Below are positions 13,101-24,951 of a DNA stretch of 64,000 nt, in pieces. The DNA is taken from positions 43,421,722-43,485,721 of the forward strand of contig CM050654.1 in assembly GCA_027574665.1 (NCBI GenBank), given 5' to 3'. The notes beneath the pieces were generated by a model. It searched no databases, had not been told where the DNA came from, and worked only from the letters and a program-made list of their open reading frames with translations. This stretch comes from Rhynochetos jubatus (lineage: Eukaryota > Chordata > Aves > Eurypygiformes > Rhynochetidae). The first letter of the stretch is position 1, and the number at the start of each line of letters is the position of its first letter. A program made the position numbers and the translations under genes.

Positions 13101-16100
13101 GTATTGTTAAACTCACACTTGATACGGTAGAACCAGAATGCATGCAGAAGTACCAGCTTTAATGGGTTTTTAAATGATTACAGAAACATGGGATTGATTG
13201 GACTTGTTTCTTTCTAGATTCCTCTTGGAGGTACAGTAGGATTCCTAGATCTTCATCAGTGATGCTTGGCTCCCTTGGAACGGAGCTGGTGAGAGAGCGA
13301 AGAGAGTTAGAAAGAAGAACAGATCTGTCTGTTAATAACCTGGTGGATCACAGCTACAGAAACAGTGACTTTCCAGCTTCACCATGTATGTATTACACAG
13401 CTGACAGCTGTAAGCCATGGCTTGCAGGCCTGTTAGGTTCTTGAATGTTTTCTTCACAACACAAAGCCGAAGGATCTCTTCGGTTTTAAGGTATCCTTTT
13501 CAGTCAGGTTGGTCGGCCACTTGCCATGCGTTGGCTGACACATCAAAGGATACGTGAGTGGTCTAGCTTGTCAATGCATTTAGTCATAAGGAATTGGCAT
13601 CAGTGTTTGCCACTGTGACTGTGTAAAATGTCATTAAGCCTCTTGTTCATCTTATGATCTCGTATTTAGGTATGGGAAAAGCAATAATGTTCGTTTGACT
13701 CAGGAAAGGGTTTTCATGAAGGTGCCCATGGTGTATAGCCTCTTTCTGTTTGGGTTCTTGAGTGATTATTTGGGAAAACTGCTAGACCACAGAAAATAAA
13801 AATGAGTGAACACATATTCGTGTGAGGGGAGAGATTGGTTCCGTGGTGACTGAGGACTAGCAGGGGCTTGTGCGCTCATTTTCACTTTCTGTTCAGAGTG
13901 CAGTGGCCTTTTAGAGCTGTTTCAGAGGAAGCTCATCATTAGTCTTGATCTGCTGCCTTTTGCAGACACATTAGTTGTATTTTATATGCAGAAGTTAAAA
14001 AAAAAAAAAAATTGTTTTTACAAGTATAGAGGATAAGCAGAAAAGATAAAACCTGTTCCAGATTCCATCCTGCAGTCTTGCCTTAACAGAAGAGTGTTTT
14101 ACTGTTGTCGTAGTCTACGTTTATTTAATAACTGGACTTAGTTCTCACTGTGTTGAGGTACTTAGAATATTTTCTATAAATACTGTGTAAGAATCATAGA
14201 ATGGTTTGGGTTGGCAGAGACCTTTAAAGGTCATCTGGTGTCCCCCCTGTGCAGGGAGCAAGGGCATCTTCAGCTAGATCAGAGGGCTCAGAGCCCCGTC
14301 CAGCCTGACCCTGAGTGTTTCCAGGCGTGGGGCGTCTGCCACCTCTGGGCAGCCTGTGCCAGTCTGTTACCACCCTCTGCGTAAGAAGTTTCTTCTTATG
14401 TCTAGTCTGAATCCACCCTCTTTCAGCTTAAACCCATTACCCCTTGTCCTGTCACTACAGGGCCTGTTAAAAGGTCTGTCCCCGTCCTTTTTACAGTCCC
14501 CTTTTATATATTGAAAGTCTGCAATAAGGTCTCCTCTGAGCCTTCCCTTCTCCAGGCTGAACCCCCCAACTCCCCCAGCCTGTCCCCATGGCAGAGGGGC
14601 TCCTGCCCTCGCAGCGTTCTCGTGGTCTTCCTCTAGACCTGCTCTTACCAGTTCTGTGTCTTCCCTGTGCTGAGGATGGAGCTGGATGTGGTGCTCCAGG
14701 TGGGGTCTCACCAGGGTGGAGTAGAACAGAATCTCCTCCCTCTACCTGCAGGCCACGGGGAGGCAGCGGGTGATCAAAAGTACACTTAGAAAGCAGGGGA
14801 GGACACAGCAGTGTGGTGATCGTTACCTAATTGACTATAGGTAATGAAGGTACCTGGGGAAGCAGATGAGATCACTAATCCAGAATGGTTGAATCTGACG
14901 GTGTTTTAAGACAGTTGTGTAGCTGAACTTACGAACTAACTTAGCTGTCGCATTTCTTCGATAAAAGCAATAGCTAGATAACCGTGTTGGGCTGGAACAG
15001 TGGGATTACAGTATTTCTGTATTCTTTTTATTTTTGAGTTCTTGCTTTCAAACATTATTATAGTCAGATACATGTCGAATTTAGGTACTATTCCATCTCT
15101 GTTATCCCAAGTCAGTAATTCTATGCTACCTTTAAGTCATGTTTGTAACTGCAGCTCTTGCTGCTCACGTGATGAGAATAATAAGGACAGCCTCTGGGGA
15201 ATACACTTGGCTGTAGCCATGCATTTATTTTGGGTGCTCTGGTGTCTGCCACACTGCCGAAATTTTGATTAACCTGTCTCTCTCAGTCTACAGGCAGGAT
15301 GGACCTTTAAGTTACAAACAGTCTTGTGTATAGTTTGCTGGTTGTATTTCAGGTGCTATTCTTACCCAACTTGTGGCAGGTGGTCAGAATTTTCATATTG
15401 GCACATTAGAAATGTGTCATACCTTGATGATCTGAAGACTTTGGAGGTTTAGATTCCAAATGGATTTACCAGACTGAAACCAATCTAGGTTTCAGTTTAA
15501 CTTTACCATTCCGGTAAGTACATTTAAATTTAATGTTGCTCTGGAATCTACCTGCCAAATTTGAAACAATTTTGGGTAAGGATCATGAAATCCTGAACTT
15601 GTGCATTTACGCTTCATTACCACTGGTATCCATCTGGAATGGAGTACTTAGAGCACGTCTTGTCATAGCATTTTCTTCCACTTTTCTGCACCAGATCTTC
15701 CAGACAGGCCTGCCTCTTCATATGCAGAGGGAGCAAGACCGAAAGAGAACTCGTTAAGCACTTTGAGGCTGAATGCATCCGTGAGCCACCAGTTGCATTC
15801 TGATCATCAGCCATCCTTTTTCAGCAGAGACTCCAACATGAGCTCTTCAAGATCCAGCTATTCTTCAAGACAAAGGAGAAGTGATTTGGAATCTCCCCAG
15901 AGGAGCATGCAGCCAGCATTTTCTCTTACTGCCATTAGGGATGAAAATCCTTCCTCAAGTGGTTCTGAAAGGGTTCTGTCTTCGCAGAGGTCATTGAACG
16001 AGCCTGCAGCTGACAGCGAAGGGAGGCGCACGACCAGACAGCTGCTGTCTCGTTTAGCGTCTAGTATGTCCTCAACATTTTTCTCTCGGCGGTCTAGCCA

Positions 16101-19100
16101 AGAGTCCTTGCACACAAGGTCATTAGGCTCTGAAGAGTCATCAGTGGTCCCAAGAGTTCAAGCTTCTGCTCTGTCAAGCAGTAATGGAGCTGCAACTCCA
16201 GAAGTTCCAGGACTTCAGACATCTGAAGCTTCTCAGGGATTCAGTTTTCTTAGACGAAGATGGGGTTTATCCGGAGTTTCACAGAACCATAACTCTGATT
16301 CATATGGGGAAAGTTACAGACCAGACTCTGAAAGTAGGAGCACAGGATCCTGGTTATCATCATCTTTGAGGAACAGATGTACTCCTCTCTTTTCCAGAAG
16401 AAGAAGAGAAGGAAGAGATGAATCCACAAGGATCTCTGCCTCTGATATATCTGCTAGATCACAGCATGTCTTCAGAAGAAGAGAGTCAGGTGAGGACACC
16501 TCTCTTGACGCATCAGATAGCCCTCCTCGGGCTTCTGTTAGCAGACCACCGCCATCTGCAGTATCTGGTAGTCCTACAGCTACTGCCTCCCCACCAGAAT
16601 CAGCCCACAGTAGGAGAAGTTCTGGAATGCTGCCTGGTTCTCTCTTTCGCTTTGCAGTGCCTCCAGCATTAGGAAGCAGTCTGTCTGACAATCTTATGAT
16701 AACTGTAGATATTATTCCCTCTGGCTGGAATCAGTCTGATGGACAAGAAAGTGGCAAGTCTAAAATACCTGCATCAAGAGATCCAGAAAGACTCCAGAAA
16801 ATTAAAGAGAGGTAAATTAGTGTGTTATTTTGAGATAATGAAATGTACCTGACTTGACATGGGGGGATGTTCTGTAACGGTGATGTTAAAAAGCAGCTTT
16901 CCTTTGGCACAGGAGGCAGCTCAGTCCTCTGTCACTTGTGTTCTCAGTTTGTCTTTAGAGAAACTTGTTTTAATCCTCATAGGTTTGGGAACAGTTTGAT
17001 GAATAGAATTGTCTTTATAAAGTCTTACATGAAATGTGTTGCAGCATTTGTTGATGTTCTTCCCGTTTAGTCTGCTTCTAGAAGAATCAGAAGATGAAGA
17101 GGGTGACTTATGCAGAATCTGTCAGATGGCCTCTGCAAGTTCGGACAACCTTTTAATACAGCCATGCAAATGCACTGGAAGTCTGAAGTATGTTCATGAG
17201 GAGTGCATGAAAAAATGGCTGCAGTCCAAGATTAATTCAGGTAAAACAGACTCCGGACCAGGGTGGAATACCAGTTACATGGGGAGGCTTAGCAGCAGGA
17301 TAACATTTTCTGCTGGTAAGGTATTGATTTGAAAACAAGCAGTTGGGGACAAACAACAGCGTGACACTTCCCAGCTTATTGTGTGTCTGTGCAGCCTCTC
17401 GTGAGTATTTCCAAGGACAGAATTTGTCATTCAGAGGCTTATATTGTTGGGATTGTCTGCTGTGGCATTGCAGGGTGGTGTTCAGAGTTCCTCTGCCACT
17501 TGCGGTGAGTTTGTTCCCCACCCTTCCTCGTGCACATAATTCTAGTTCTGAAGACTCTTCCAGCCAGGCTGACTGTAGCAGAGCGAAAGGAATTTGAAAA
17601 TCCAAAAACGTTTTTCTGCTGTAACTATACTTAAATACCGTTTTTAAGATCCTGCGGTTCAGGGCAGTCACAACTGCTTGTTCAAAACTTCACTTCAGAG
17701 AACATACATAATTTTTTTAAGAAACCCTTGAGAAATGGCACATCATACAAATGTTTTATTTAACTTGGTAATAAATTGACCAGTTTGTATCTGTAGTATT
17801 TTTAAGACTTAAGAATAGGTGGCTTGGGAGAAGACATGATGATCGAGTGGCCGAGGCCACTGTGTGAGGGGCAGCAAGGCCAAGTGCCGGGTCCTGCCCC
17901 TGGGCCACAACAACCCCTGGCACCACTGCAGGTGTGGGGAGGAGGGGCTGGAAAGCTGCCCGGTGGAAAAGGACCTGGGGGGGTTGGTGACAGCGGCTGA
18001 ACATGAGCCAGTGTGTGCCCAGGTGGCCAAGAAGCCAACGGCATCCTGACCAGCATCAGGGACAGTGTGGCCAGCAGGACCAGGGCAGGGATTGTTCTCC
18101 TGTGCTGGGCACTGTGGAGGCCGCACCTCAAATCCTGAGGTCAGTTTTGGGCCCCTCACTGCGAGACAGACCCTGAGGGGCTGGAGCGTGTGCGGAGAAG
18201 GGAACGGAGCTGGGGAAGGGTCTGGGGCACAATTGCTGTGGGGAGCGGCTGAGGGAGCTGGAGGTGTTCAGCCTGGAGAAGAGGAGGCTCAGGGGAGACC
18301 TGATCGCTCCCTACACCCCCCTGACAGGAGGGTGCAGAGAGCAGGGGTCAGACTCTTCTCCCCTGTGACAAGTGATGGGACAAGAGGAAAGTTGTGCCAG
18401 GGGAGGTTTAGGTTGGATATTTAGATTAGGTGTTAGGGAAATTCCTTCCTGGAAAGGGCTGTCAGATGTTGGAAGGGGTTGCCCAGGGAGGAGGGAGTCC
18501 CCATCCCGGGAGTGGTTTAAGAGACATGTGCACGTGAGGGACTCGGGTTAGTGGTGGGCTTGGCAGTGCTGGTTTAATGGTTGGATTTGATCTTAAAGGT
18601 CTTTTCCAACCTAGAAATTCTATGACATGAAGATAATGGAATACATTTTACCAAAGGATGGTGCTAACATCTATGTACTTCTTTTTTTACTCAGTGTCAG
18701 AGGACCCGTGTCAGAGTTGGGATGTATTAGAATCCTCAGCCAGGAGAGGAAATTAATTTGAACTGTTTCCTGTATAAGACAAATCTACCACAACCTTGCG
18801 TTCTTCATCTTGTTGATTATGGAGCAGCTTGTTTTAAGCCTGGTACTTTAAGACAAAGTGTTACTGTGGCAGTAACTTTATGATATTCCAATATATAATT
18901 ATTTTTGTATATGTTTGGATTATGCTGTAGAGTTCAAACAGCACAAGCAGCAGTTTCATGCCACACTTTCAGTAAGAGGTGTATAGTGTCCAAAATGCAC
19001 ACAAGGTGAAATATGTGGAGCTGGATAGAGAATAAACATTCTCTATGTTTACCTGGTGCCAGGCTTTCTTTCTTTCTAACCCTGCTTTGCCAAACAAAGC

Positions 19101-22100
19101 CAAGGATTCGTTACATTCTGTAATGCCTGCGTCTGATGTTAGGCTGGTGCAGTTTGACACTGACTTTTCCCCTGACCCCCCCCCCCCCCCCCAGGTTCTT
19201 CTTTGGAAGCAGTAACCACTTGTGAGCTCTGCAAGGAGAAGTTGCATCTGAATCTGGAAGACTTTGATATTCACGAACTCTATAGGGCACATGCAAACGA
19301 ACAAGTGAGTACCTTTGGCCTACTGTGAGCAGTGTTGGTTACTTCACATGCAGAACAGTCCTTCTGAGCAGTGGATGCCGTTTCCTTCTCTGAAGAAGCG
19401 CGCTCTCCCAGCAGCAACGTCAGCAGGGAGCAGATGTGTCTCCTCAGTATTCAGACAAACTCTGTCTCCCTGCTGTGCTTCCTACACCTGAACCTGCAGG
19501 AAGTGGGATCTGTCTCTTACCCTTCTTTTAGTTGCAGGTCTGTCATCTAGCTTTGCAGTGCAGTGTCTGCCACATGGGTGCAGTGGGAATACTAGAGATC
19601 CCATGGAATTTTGCAGTAGGAATTGTCTTTGCTTTTCACTGTTCTTTATCACACTTAAGTGGTTATTTTAAACACACCATTAAAAACATCCTTTTGTTTC
19701 ATTGGAGTGGTAGAAACTAACCTCTTTTCTAACAGCTTCTTACTACTTCTTCAGGTACTCTCCTAAACTAAAAATAATTAAAAGCCCATTAGCATTACCT
19801 TTGTAATACAGAGTACGTTATCTTAGAGCTACTGAATTGTGCAAATAACAAAAAGCTGACATAATTGTAATGAACCATATTCCTAGGGTTTTCCTTTATT
19901 CTCTGGGCTGTACTCTGAGAATGTGGAAAGGTTGAAAATTCTGCCTCAGAAGTTGAAAGAAAATACAGAGTGACACCAGTTTTGGGGACAAACATCAACC
20001 TCTTATTTCCTTATTATTTAGAGTAAGCTCTTACCCCAGTACCCCAATTCTTGTCACTTGGGCCAGGCTCTGCTCGAGAGTGCCAGAGTCTTGCATTTTA
20101 GCACTGCTGGTGGTTTGTTACTGTGCTTTGATCTAATGAGAGCTTCAACACTTTTTCCTTAAAAATTGACTCTAAATGATCAGTTTGACAGGAGCATTTG
20201 GAAAGATTATCTTATCAGGGAAAATAGTTTTTCAAAATATTTATAACCTCATAGTGTTACATTTATAACATCATTCTTTATCGTATTCGCCTTTATTTTG
20301 GCTTTTGGTGAAGCAGTGGGACCACTGTAAAGAAACCAGGAAAATTTGGTTTTATTTTCCCCAGTGTCTAATACTTGGATTCTCAGATTCCTTCCTGTGA
20401 AGTAATCCTGCTGACTGAGATTCTGCTTGCAGAACTCTTTCTGTTTGTCTTAGGCTCACAGGATGGTTTGGGTTGGAAGGGACCTCAAAACCCATCCAGC
20501 TCCACCCCTGCCACGGGCAGGGACACCCTCCACTAGCCCAGGTTGCTCCCAGCCTCATCCAGCCTGGCCTTGGACACTCCCAGGGATGGGGCACCCACAG
20601 CTTCTCTGGGAACCTGTCCCAGTGCTCCCCACCCTCTGCGGGAAGAATTCCTTCCTGATGGCCCATCTCCATCTCCTTCTTTCTGTTTAAACCCATCACC
20701 CCTTGTCCTGTCACTCCCTGCCCTTGGAAAAAGTCCCCCCCAGGCCCTGGAAGGGGCTCTGAGGTCTCCCCGTAGCCTTCGCTTCTCCAGGCTGAACCCC
20801 CCAACTCCCCCAGCCTGGCCCCATGGCAGAGGGGCTCCAGCCCTCGGAGCATCTCCGCGGCCTCCTCTGGACTTGCTCCAACAGCTCCGTGTCCTCCTGC
20901 TGTTGGGGGCCCCAGGGCTGGACTCAAGACTGCCTTCAAGGATAACATGTTACATCTGCAGTGGAGGAGAGCCACTAAAAGTGTAAATAGCTTTTTGGTG
21001 ATTAAAATTTTTTGGTATTAATTTCAATTGCAAATATATGATATTTCCAGTAAAATGCCATTGTTGTTCTACTTCTTGAATCGTATATGTAGACGTATCT
21101 CTGACATTCTGAATGTTTCTTTTGATATCCCTTAAGGCAGACTACGAATTTATCAGCTCTGGTCTCTACCTTGTGGTATTGTTACACTTGTGCGAGCAAC
21201 GCTTTTCTGATATGCTGGGAACGGCGAGTGAGGCCAGCACACGTGTCAGAGTAAGTATGCAGTGATGATGTGGCAGGAGTTGCTTGTACAGAGAACTTGG
21301 AACTAGATAGTTACCTTGAGGAGCCTGGGAGCTAGATACCCAAGAAGCATGCGTACTGAACAACTTGAGGCCTACAATCTCCGGGTTTGTCAGTGCAGCG
21401 TTAGATTGGAAACAGAAGGTAGTACTTCATTGCAGTTACTGTAGTGCAAAATCATTTATTGCAAGGTTGTTGATAATTAATTGTTTTGCATGTATGTTGA
21501 CATGACTATTGAGAATTTATGCCAAACGGGAAAGTTAACCTCCCTTTGTGCACAACGTGTAGTTAAGAACGTTGGACTGTCTTATTGGATGCATTTTTGA
21601 CATGATGCCAGTCTGCAACGCAAAGGTCTGCACCATGTGGTGCTTGGCTGCTGGGTTACACCCCCGTGTGTACTGGAACATGACGTTCTGAAGCTGACTG
21701 CCTGTAGTGAGATTTTCTGGTATTAGTCAGAACTCTTCCACTTGTATTGGACTGGATTCTTGTCACTTCACCAGCTTGGCTTAGCAATGCAGTATTGCAT
21801 GGTTGAGCAGCAAGAGCTCTTTGGTCCGTTACCTCTGCAGAGTGCTGCATCCAGCAGCCCTGTACACTGCAGTTTATTTGATACTCGATACGGAGTCGAT
21901 GCTCTGTGTCAGCTGAGCTTCTGAAAAGCAGGTGAGGTTTTCTTGAATTACCTACAAGGAATTGACAATATGAAGCTTGTCCAATGCTGATTTGAATGGC
22001 TGCTAGCAGGGTTCTAGGCCTTTGGGGTGGAGGGAGGACTTTGCTCTGATGTCTTACAGTATTAGAACAGTGGTCCTCTTTTCTCTGCACATCTAATGTA

Positions 22101-24951
22101 GAGCTTGTGCTCCATGATCCACAAATGAAATGGCTAGTTTTCTCTGCTACCAATGTAGAGACATAAAAAATGTATCATCCTATAGCAGCCAGCATCCCAT
22201 ACAGGTTATTGGCCCAAGTGTATTGCAGAAACCAGATGTTTTTATTGGTTTTTCATCAGACGTGGCATCATGCCTCTGTTGTGTGATACTGCATTTTAAA
22301 CCAGTGATGGCACCAATGTCCCTTTGGATACGGAGCGTGTAACTGAGCTACGGCAACTGTAGAGTTAGATTCTTGTTTCATTCCATGTGCTGTGTCTCAC
22401 CATCCGGACTGTCACTGAAAGAGGGATGTGGGTTGTCACTGATAAAACACCAGTTGACAGGGGCTTTCAGAGTTGTCTAAGGAACTCGTATTCCCAGGGA
22501 TTTTGGGTTTGGGTTTTGATACCATGTACATCAAACTGACACCATTGCCTAGGAGTAATCCTGCTCTTAAGCCTTTTACTTACGGTTGAAGTCGTACAGG
22601 TATTGATGCATTCCTCATTAACCTCATTGGGTTTTGCCATGTGAATAGCACAGTAAACGAAAGGGATCCAATGAAGGCAGTCCTTGGGGGTTATGTTTTT
22701 CTGCATTACAATTTCTAGGAATGATTTGTCATAAAACTGGCACTTGTTTGTGTGTGCTGCTTTCAAAACTGATGTGTTTTACAGACTGTCGAACATGAAG
22801 ATGATGCCACTAACTGCCACCAGAAACTTTTGACATAGAGTGGAAGCTGAAATAACTGTGCAATAGCTATTTGAAGTCTAATGTGTGGGGATTTCTCTTC
22901 AATTTTGCATTGATTTTTTTATAAGTTGGGTGAATTGGTTAGGACCACCGACATCTGGGATGAAACTTTGGGATGTAAAAAGCAAAGAAAAAGTGACGAA
23001 AACTTTGCTAACATGTTGCAAATTTCTGCAGATAACTTTGCAACTTTTAAACGACTTTCTCTCTGCCTTGTTTCTAGTTTATTAACCTTGCAAGAACTCT
23101 TCAGGCACATATGGAAGATATTGAAAGTAGGTGCTTCTCCTCTTCCCCTCCTCTCCCTTTAGAGCTACTCGAAGTTACATGAGTAGGATCCTGCTTGCCA
23201 AGATTCATAATACCAAAGTTAATTACCGCAAATTGTGACTTTGCCTAGCAGTGCTTTTTCCATTATCAGTAGAATTATTCCAAGGGGGAACTGGTTTTAA
23301 TTCTCCATGATTACTTTCCCAGCAGTGTAGAGTTGATTAGGCCACAGGAGTGTTTTCTGCAAGTGCTAACAAGATTCCTCACTAGTTGCGGTTGGGTTAT
23401 GGTGATCCTGGCACTACACACTTAGGGAATTGGTGGTGACCTCCAGGTTGTAGCCTTGTGAATGAATCCTAGGCGAAAAGAAACGTGTAAAGTTGAATTT
23501 CACCGCACTTAAATTACCGTACTGCTCTTGATATTTCCTCTTCTCCCCTTTCCTTTTTTCTATCCACACTTTTTGGTTGTGTGTATTCCTTGCTCAGACC
23601 TGTCCACTTCAGCAGTGAAGTTTATCAGTTGCCAGTTTTGGCAAAGGACTAGCCTATTTTTCACCTAATGGCTTCTTCAGTGTGCTGAAACTCACCACTA
23701 TATGCTGGCTTCTGGTAAATGTGTCATGAATCTGAGGATAATTGATGGGCACGATGAAAAGGTGATAGAAGGGCAGTTGATTTGCCTTTTTCTTTCTAGT
23801 TGTGTATGTGAATGTCCACACTTCGTTTGTATCTGGATTTCCAGTGCATAGAACGTATTTGGAGAATTATAAGGAATATTATGTTTGTGTAAGCTTTAGT
23901 TCAAAGAGCAGACTGTTATTTCTGCATTCAAAGCAGACAAAGGTGGACTTGGGCACAGAATCAATTCCTAAACTATGTGCATCCTTATTAGAGTAAAAAT
24001 TTGAGTGCCATTCTACACAGTAATTGAATCTGTATTTGATTCATATTTGTCTAACTTGCAGGTGAGGAATACTGAGGTGTAGATTTATTTTTGGTCATAC
24101 TTTAGTTACATTTCTCTTCTAAGAACTGGAGAAGTGAGCAGACAGACCTTGCTGCTTTCTGTGTTCAGAGGTGGAACAAGTTACGTGTAGATACTTTCTG
24201 GACTGCAGTTTGCTTAAGAGGACAGATGAAATTCCTGTTACAGACCAGCTAATGCTTTACAAACCTGTTGTAGGTGTGTGTGCTGACTTTTTCTGTCGTA
24301 GTTGACAAGTGTGTGTGTGTGTCTGAATTCACCTTACACCAACAAAATCCTGTAATATGTGGGCTTTATGTTCATTTTGCATGTGCTGAAGGAATGGGGA
24401 TGGAGAGAGGAGCTTCTTCCAAATAGGCCTGACTTACTTGCATTAAGCAACATACATAGATATAGATCTCTCCCTATAGAAATTCAGTCTTTCTGTTTGT
24501 TTAGACTGCTGAACCTTTGTAGATATTTTAGTATCCAAATTTTTAACTCTGAATCTTTCCGGTATGTTGGGTGCTGCTGTCATGGATTGAATATATTCTC
24601 CTCTGACTACTGTTGGAATTAGCCACTGTAAACGCTCCATCCAAGCTGAATCTCTGGCGTAATTAAGTTTTCTTCCTTTGATTTTTGAGGAAGAATGGCA
24701 GGAGGGACACTGCATTTCATAATGTCGAGTTTCGATTTGAAAATGCTGTACTTCTCAGACATGAGATGCTTTTAAAAATTCAGCTCTAATTACACAAGGT
24801 TTGAGCAGGTATTAAAATCTGCGATTTAATATTAGAAAATTACCTTTATTTCCACTACTCATCTTAAAGTGCTCTAATTTCAGACGCTTATCAAGGCTTC
24901 TGATTATACTGTGTTGTTCCAACAGCTTCTGAAGATGATTCTGAAGACTGA
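4019..24951 (+). CDS. MARCHF7: MARCHF7 (axotrophin), RING-CH E3 ubiquitin ligase, spliced CDS span
   Basis: MARCHF7 is a RING-CH type E3 ubiquitin ligase. In mammals it is linked to T-cell quiescence and neural stem-cell biology, and it lacks the membrane helices of most MARCH proteins. Joining 4019-4165, 11450-11618, 13218-13385, 15695-16811, 17071-17240, 19195-19304, 21137-21250, 23078-23126 and 24926-24951 gives 690 codons including stop, with every phase compatible. An optional exon at 8609-8767 would add 53 residues. Residues 1 to about 530 are Ser/Arg-rich and disordered. The RINGv C4HC3 ligands are C548, C551, C566, C568, H576, C579, C600 and C603, followed by a conserved helical tail containing an [16 protein letters not shown] segment. 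The start begins [15 protein letters not shown], the family N-terminus. Human MARCHF7 is about 704 residues. Here the C-terminus ends early, at SEDDSED. Confidence 0.96.
8609..8767 (+). CDS. MARCHF7: Probable MARCHF7 cassette exon (53 codons, phase 0-0)
   Basis: A 159-bp open block sits between TTCTCCAG and ATTG|GTGAGA. It starts and ends in phase 0, so it can be included between exons 2 and 3 without shifting the frame. The peptide ([15 protein letters not shown]...[14 protein letters not shown]...) is rich in Ser, Arg, Gly and Pro, like the disordered N-terminus around it. Its GC content is higher than the intron around it. I do not recall this block in human MARCHF7, where the equivalents of exons 2 and 3 are directly joined, so it is either a lineage-specific or an alternatively used exon. 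Confidence 0.65.
9194..9776 (-). mobile_element. Probable solo LTR of an endogenous retrovirus
   Basis: The block begins TGTTGTAG and ends AAAACA on the + strand, the TG...CA ends expected of an LTR. Read on the minus strand it contains an ATTAAATAGTTCTTATCTCAAC-like stretch followed by a G-rich tail, a pattern I associate with avian ERVL-type LTRs. The bases AGAC occur just outside the left end and one base beyond the right end, a possible imperfect target duplication. No internal retroviral sequence is present. The family assignment is from memory. Confidence 0.5.
11450..11618 (+). CDS. MARCHF7: MARCHF7 exon 3
   Basis: The acceptor is TTATTTCAG and the donor TTTTCAG|GTGAGA. The exon encodes [20 protein letters not shown] and then the [12 protein letters not shown] block that is well conserved in MARCHF7. 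It starts in phase 0 and ends with one base of a split Asp codon that exon 4 completes. Confidence 0.95.
11619..13217 (+). other. MARCHF7: MARCHF7 intron 3-4
   Basis: Unique intronic sequence with no recognised repeat or embedded gene. It ends in a clear TTTCTTTCTAG acceptor. Confidence 0.85.
13218..13385 (+). CDS. MARCHF7: MARCHF7 exon 4
   Basis: It encodes [20 protein letters not shown] followed by [21 protein letters not shown], a strongly conserved MARCHF7 segment. The acceptor is TTTCTAG and the donor CCAT|GTATGT. It enters and leaves in phase 1, with a Tyr codon split across the next junction. Confidence 0.94.
13386..15694 (+). other. MARCHF7: MARCHF7 intron 4-5
   Basis: This intron contains one minus-oriented CR1 fragment (about 14193-14770) and an A-homopolymer at about 13997-14011. 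The rest is unique sequence. It ends in TTCTGCACCAG. Confidence 0.85.
14193..14770 (-). mobile_element. CR1 LINE 3' fragment
   Basis: The left end is ATCATAGAATGGTTTGGGTT, the reverse complement of a CR1 3' terminus (AACCCAAACCATTCTATGAT). Inside are the usual CR1 3' features read in reverse, including a segment resembling CCCCTTGTCCTGTCACTACA. The fragment is about 580 bp, 5'-truncated and non-coding. Confidence 0.92.
15695..16811 (+). CDS. MARCHF7: MARCHF7 exon 5, large central exon
   Basis: This 1117-bp exon encodes about 372 residues of the Ser/Arg-rich central region. It includes [12 protein letters not shown] near its start, [19 protein letters not shown], a [17 protein letters not shown] block, [20 protein letters not shown], and [20 protein letters not shown] shortly before the end. 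These blocks are diagnostic of MARCHF7. The acceptor is CTGCACCAG and the donor GAGAG|GTAAAT, leaving a split Ser codon. Confidence 0.97.
17071..17240 (+). CDS. MARCHF7: MARCHF7 exon 6, first part of RINGv domain
   Basis: It encodes an acidic linker (EESEDEEGD) followed by [20 protein letters not shown] and [18 protein letters not shown]. This supplies six of the eight zinc ligands of the C4HC3 RING-CH domain (C548, C551, C566, C568, H576, C579). The acceptor is CCCGTTTAG and the donor TTCAG|GTAAAA. The Gly codon is split with exon 7. Confidence 0.97.
17241..19194 (+). other. MARCHF7: MARCHF7 intron 6-7, splits the RING domain
   Basis: The intron contains a plus-oriented CR1 3' fragment (about 17845-18626). 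It ends in an acceptor whose pyrimidine tract is a run of 17 C residues directly before AG. No gene is embedded. Confidence 0.88.
17845..18626 (+). mobile_element. CR1 LINE 3' fragment
   Basis: About 780 bp end in CCTAGAAATTCTATGAC, a CR1 3' terminus with ATTCTATGA. Typical CR1 tail sequence precedes it (GTTCAGCCTGGAGAAGAGGA near 18268; TTCCTTCCTGG near 18443). The open frames across it are remnants of the reverse-transcriptase end, 5'-truncated and not functional. Confidence 0.92.
19195..19304 (+). CDS. MARCHF7: MARCHF7 exon 7, end of RINGv domain
   Basis: It encodes [20 protein letters not shown] and then [17 protein letters not shown], providing the last two zinc ligands (C600 and C603). 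The donor is CAA|GTGAGT in phase 0. The acceptor has a 17-C run. Confidence 0.96.
19305..21136 (+). other. MARCHF7: MARCHF7 intron 7-8
   Basis: It contains a minus-oriented CR1 fragment at about 20457-20945; otherwise it is unique AT-rich sequence. The acceptor is weak (GATATCCCTTAAG), with a competing AG four bases downstream that would break the frame. Confidence 0.85.
20457..20945 (-). mobile_element. CR1 LINE 3' fragment
   Basis: It begins TCACAGGATGGTTTGGGTTG and continues GAAGGGACCTCAAAACCCAT, the reversed CR1 3' end. It runs about 490 bp, closely parallel to the fragment at 14193-14770. 5'-truncated and non-coding. Confidence 0.9.
21137..21250 (+). CDS. MARCHF7: MARCHF7 exon 8
   Basis: It encodes [20 protein letters not shown] followed by [18 protein letters not shown], 38 codons in phase 0-0. 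The hydrophobic [13 protein letters not shown] stretch is conserved after the RING domain. I place the acceptor at CTTAAG, before GCA, because this keeps the frame and the family's Ala-Asp/Glu-Tyr-Glu-Phe sequence. Confidence 0.94.
21251..23077 (+). other. MARCHF7: MARCHF7 intron 8-9
   Basis: Unique intronic sequence, no recognised repeat or RNA gene. It ends in CTTGTTTCTAG. Confidence 0.85.
23078..23126 (+). CDS. MARCHF7: MARCHF7 exon 9 (49 bp)
   Basis: A very short exon encoding [16 protein letters not shown], identical or nearly so to the mammalian protein. The acceptor is TTTCTAG and the donor GAAA|GTAGGT. It ends with the first base of a split Thr codon. Confidence 0.92.
23127..24925 (+). 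other. MARCHF7: MARCHF7 intron 9-10
   Basis: Unique AT-rich sequence with no recognised element. It ends in GTTCCAACAG. Confidence 0.85.
24926..24951 (+). CDS. MARCHF7: MARCHF7 exon 10, terminal coding segment
   Basis: It completes the split Thr and adds SEDDSED before TGA at 24949-24951. The mammalian tail continues for about ten more residues with an acidic stretch and a TF motif. In the +1 frame immediately downstream the sequence reads TDDGGGSTF, similar to that tail, so the shorter end may reflect a one-base difference at about 24946-24948. Confidence 0.85.

Noticed and set aside
18065-18424. 119-residue frame as a gene
   Set aside because: It lies within the CR1 3' fragment and lacks intact reverse-transcriptase motifs.
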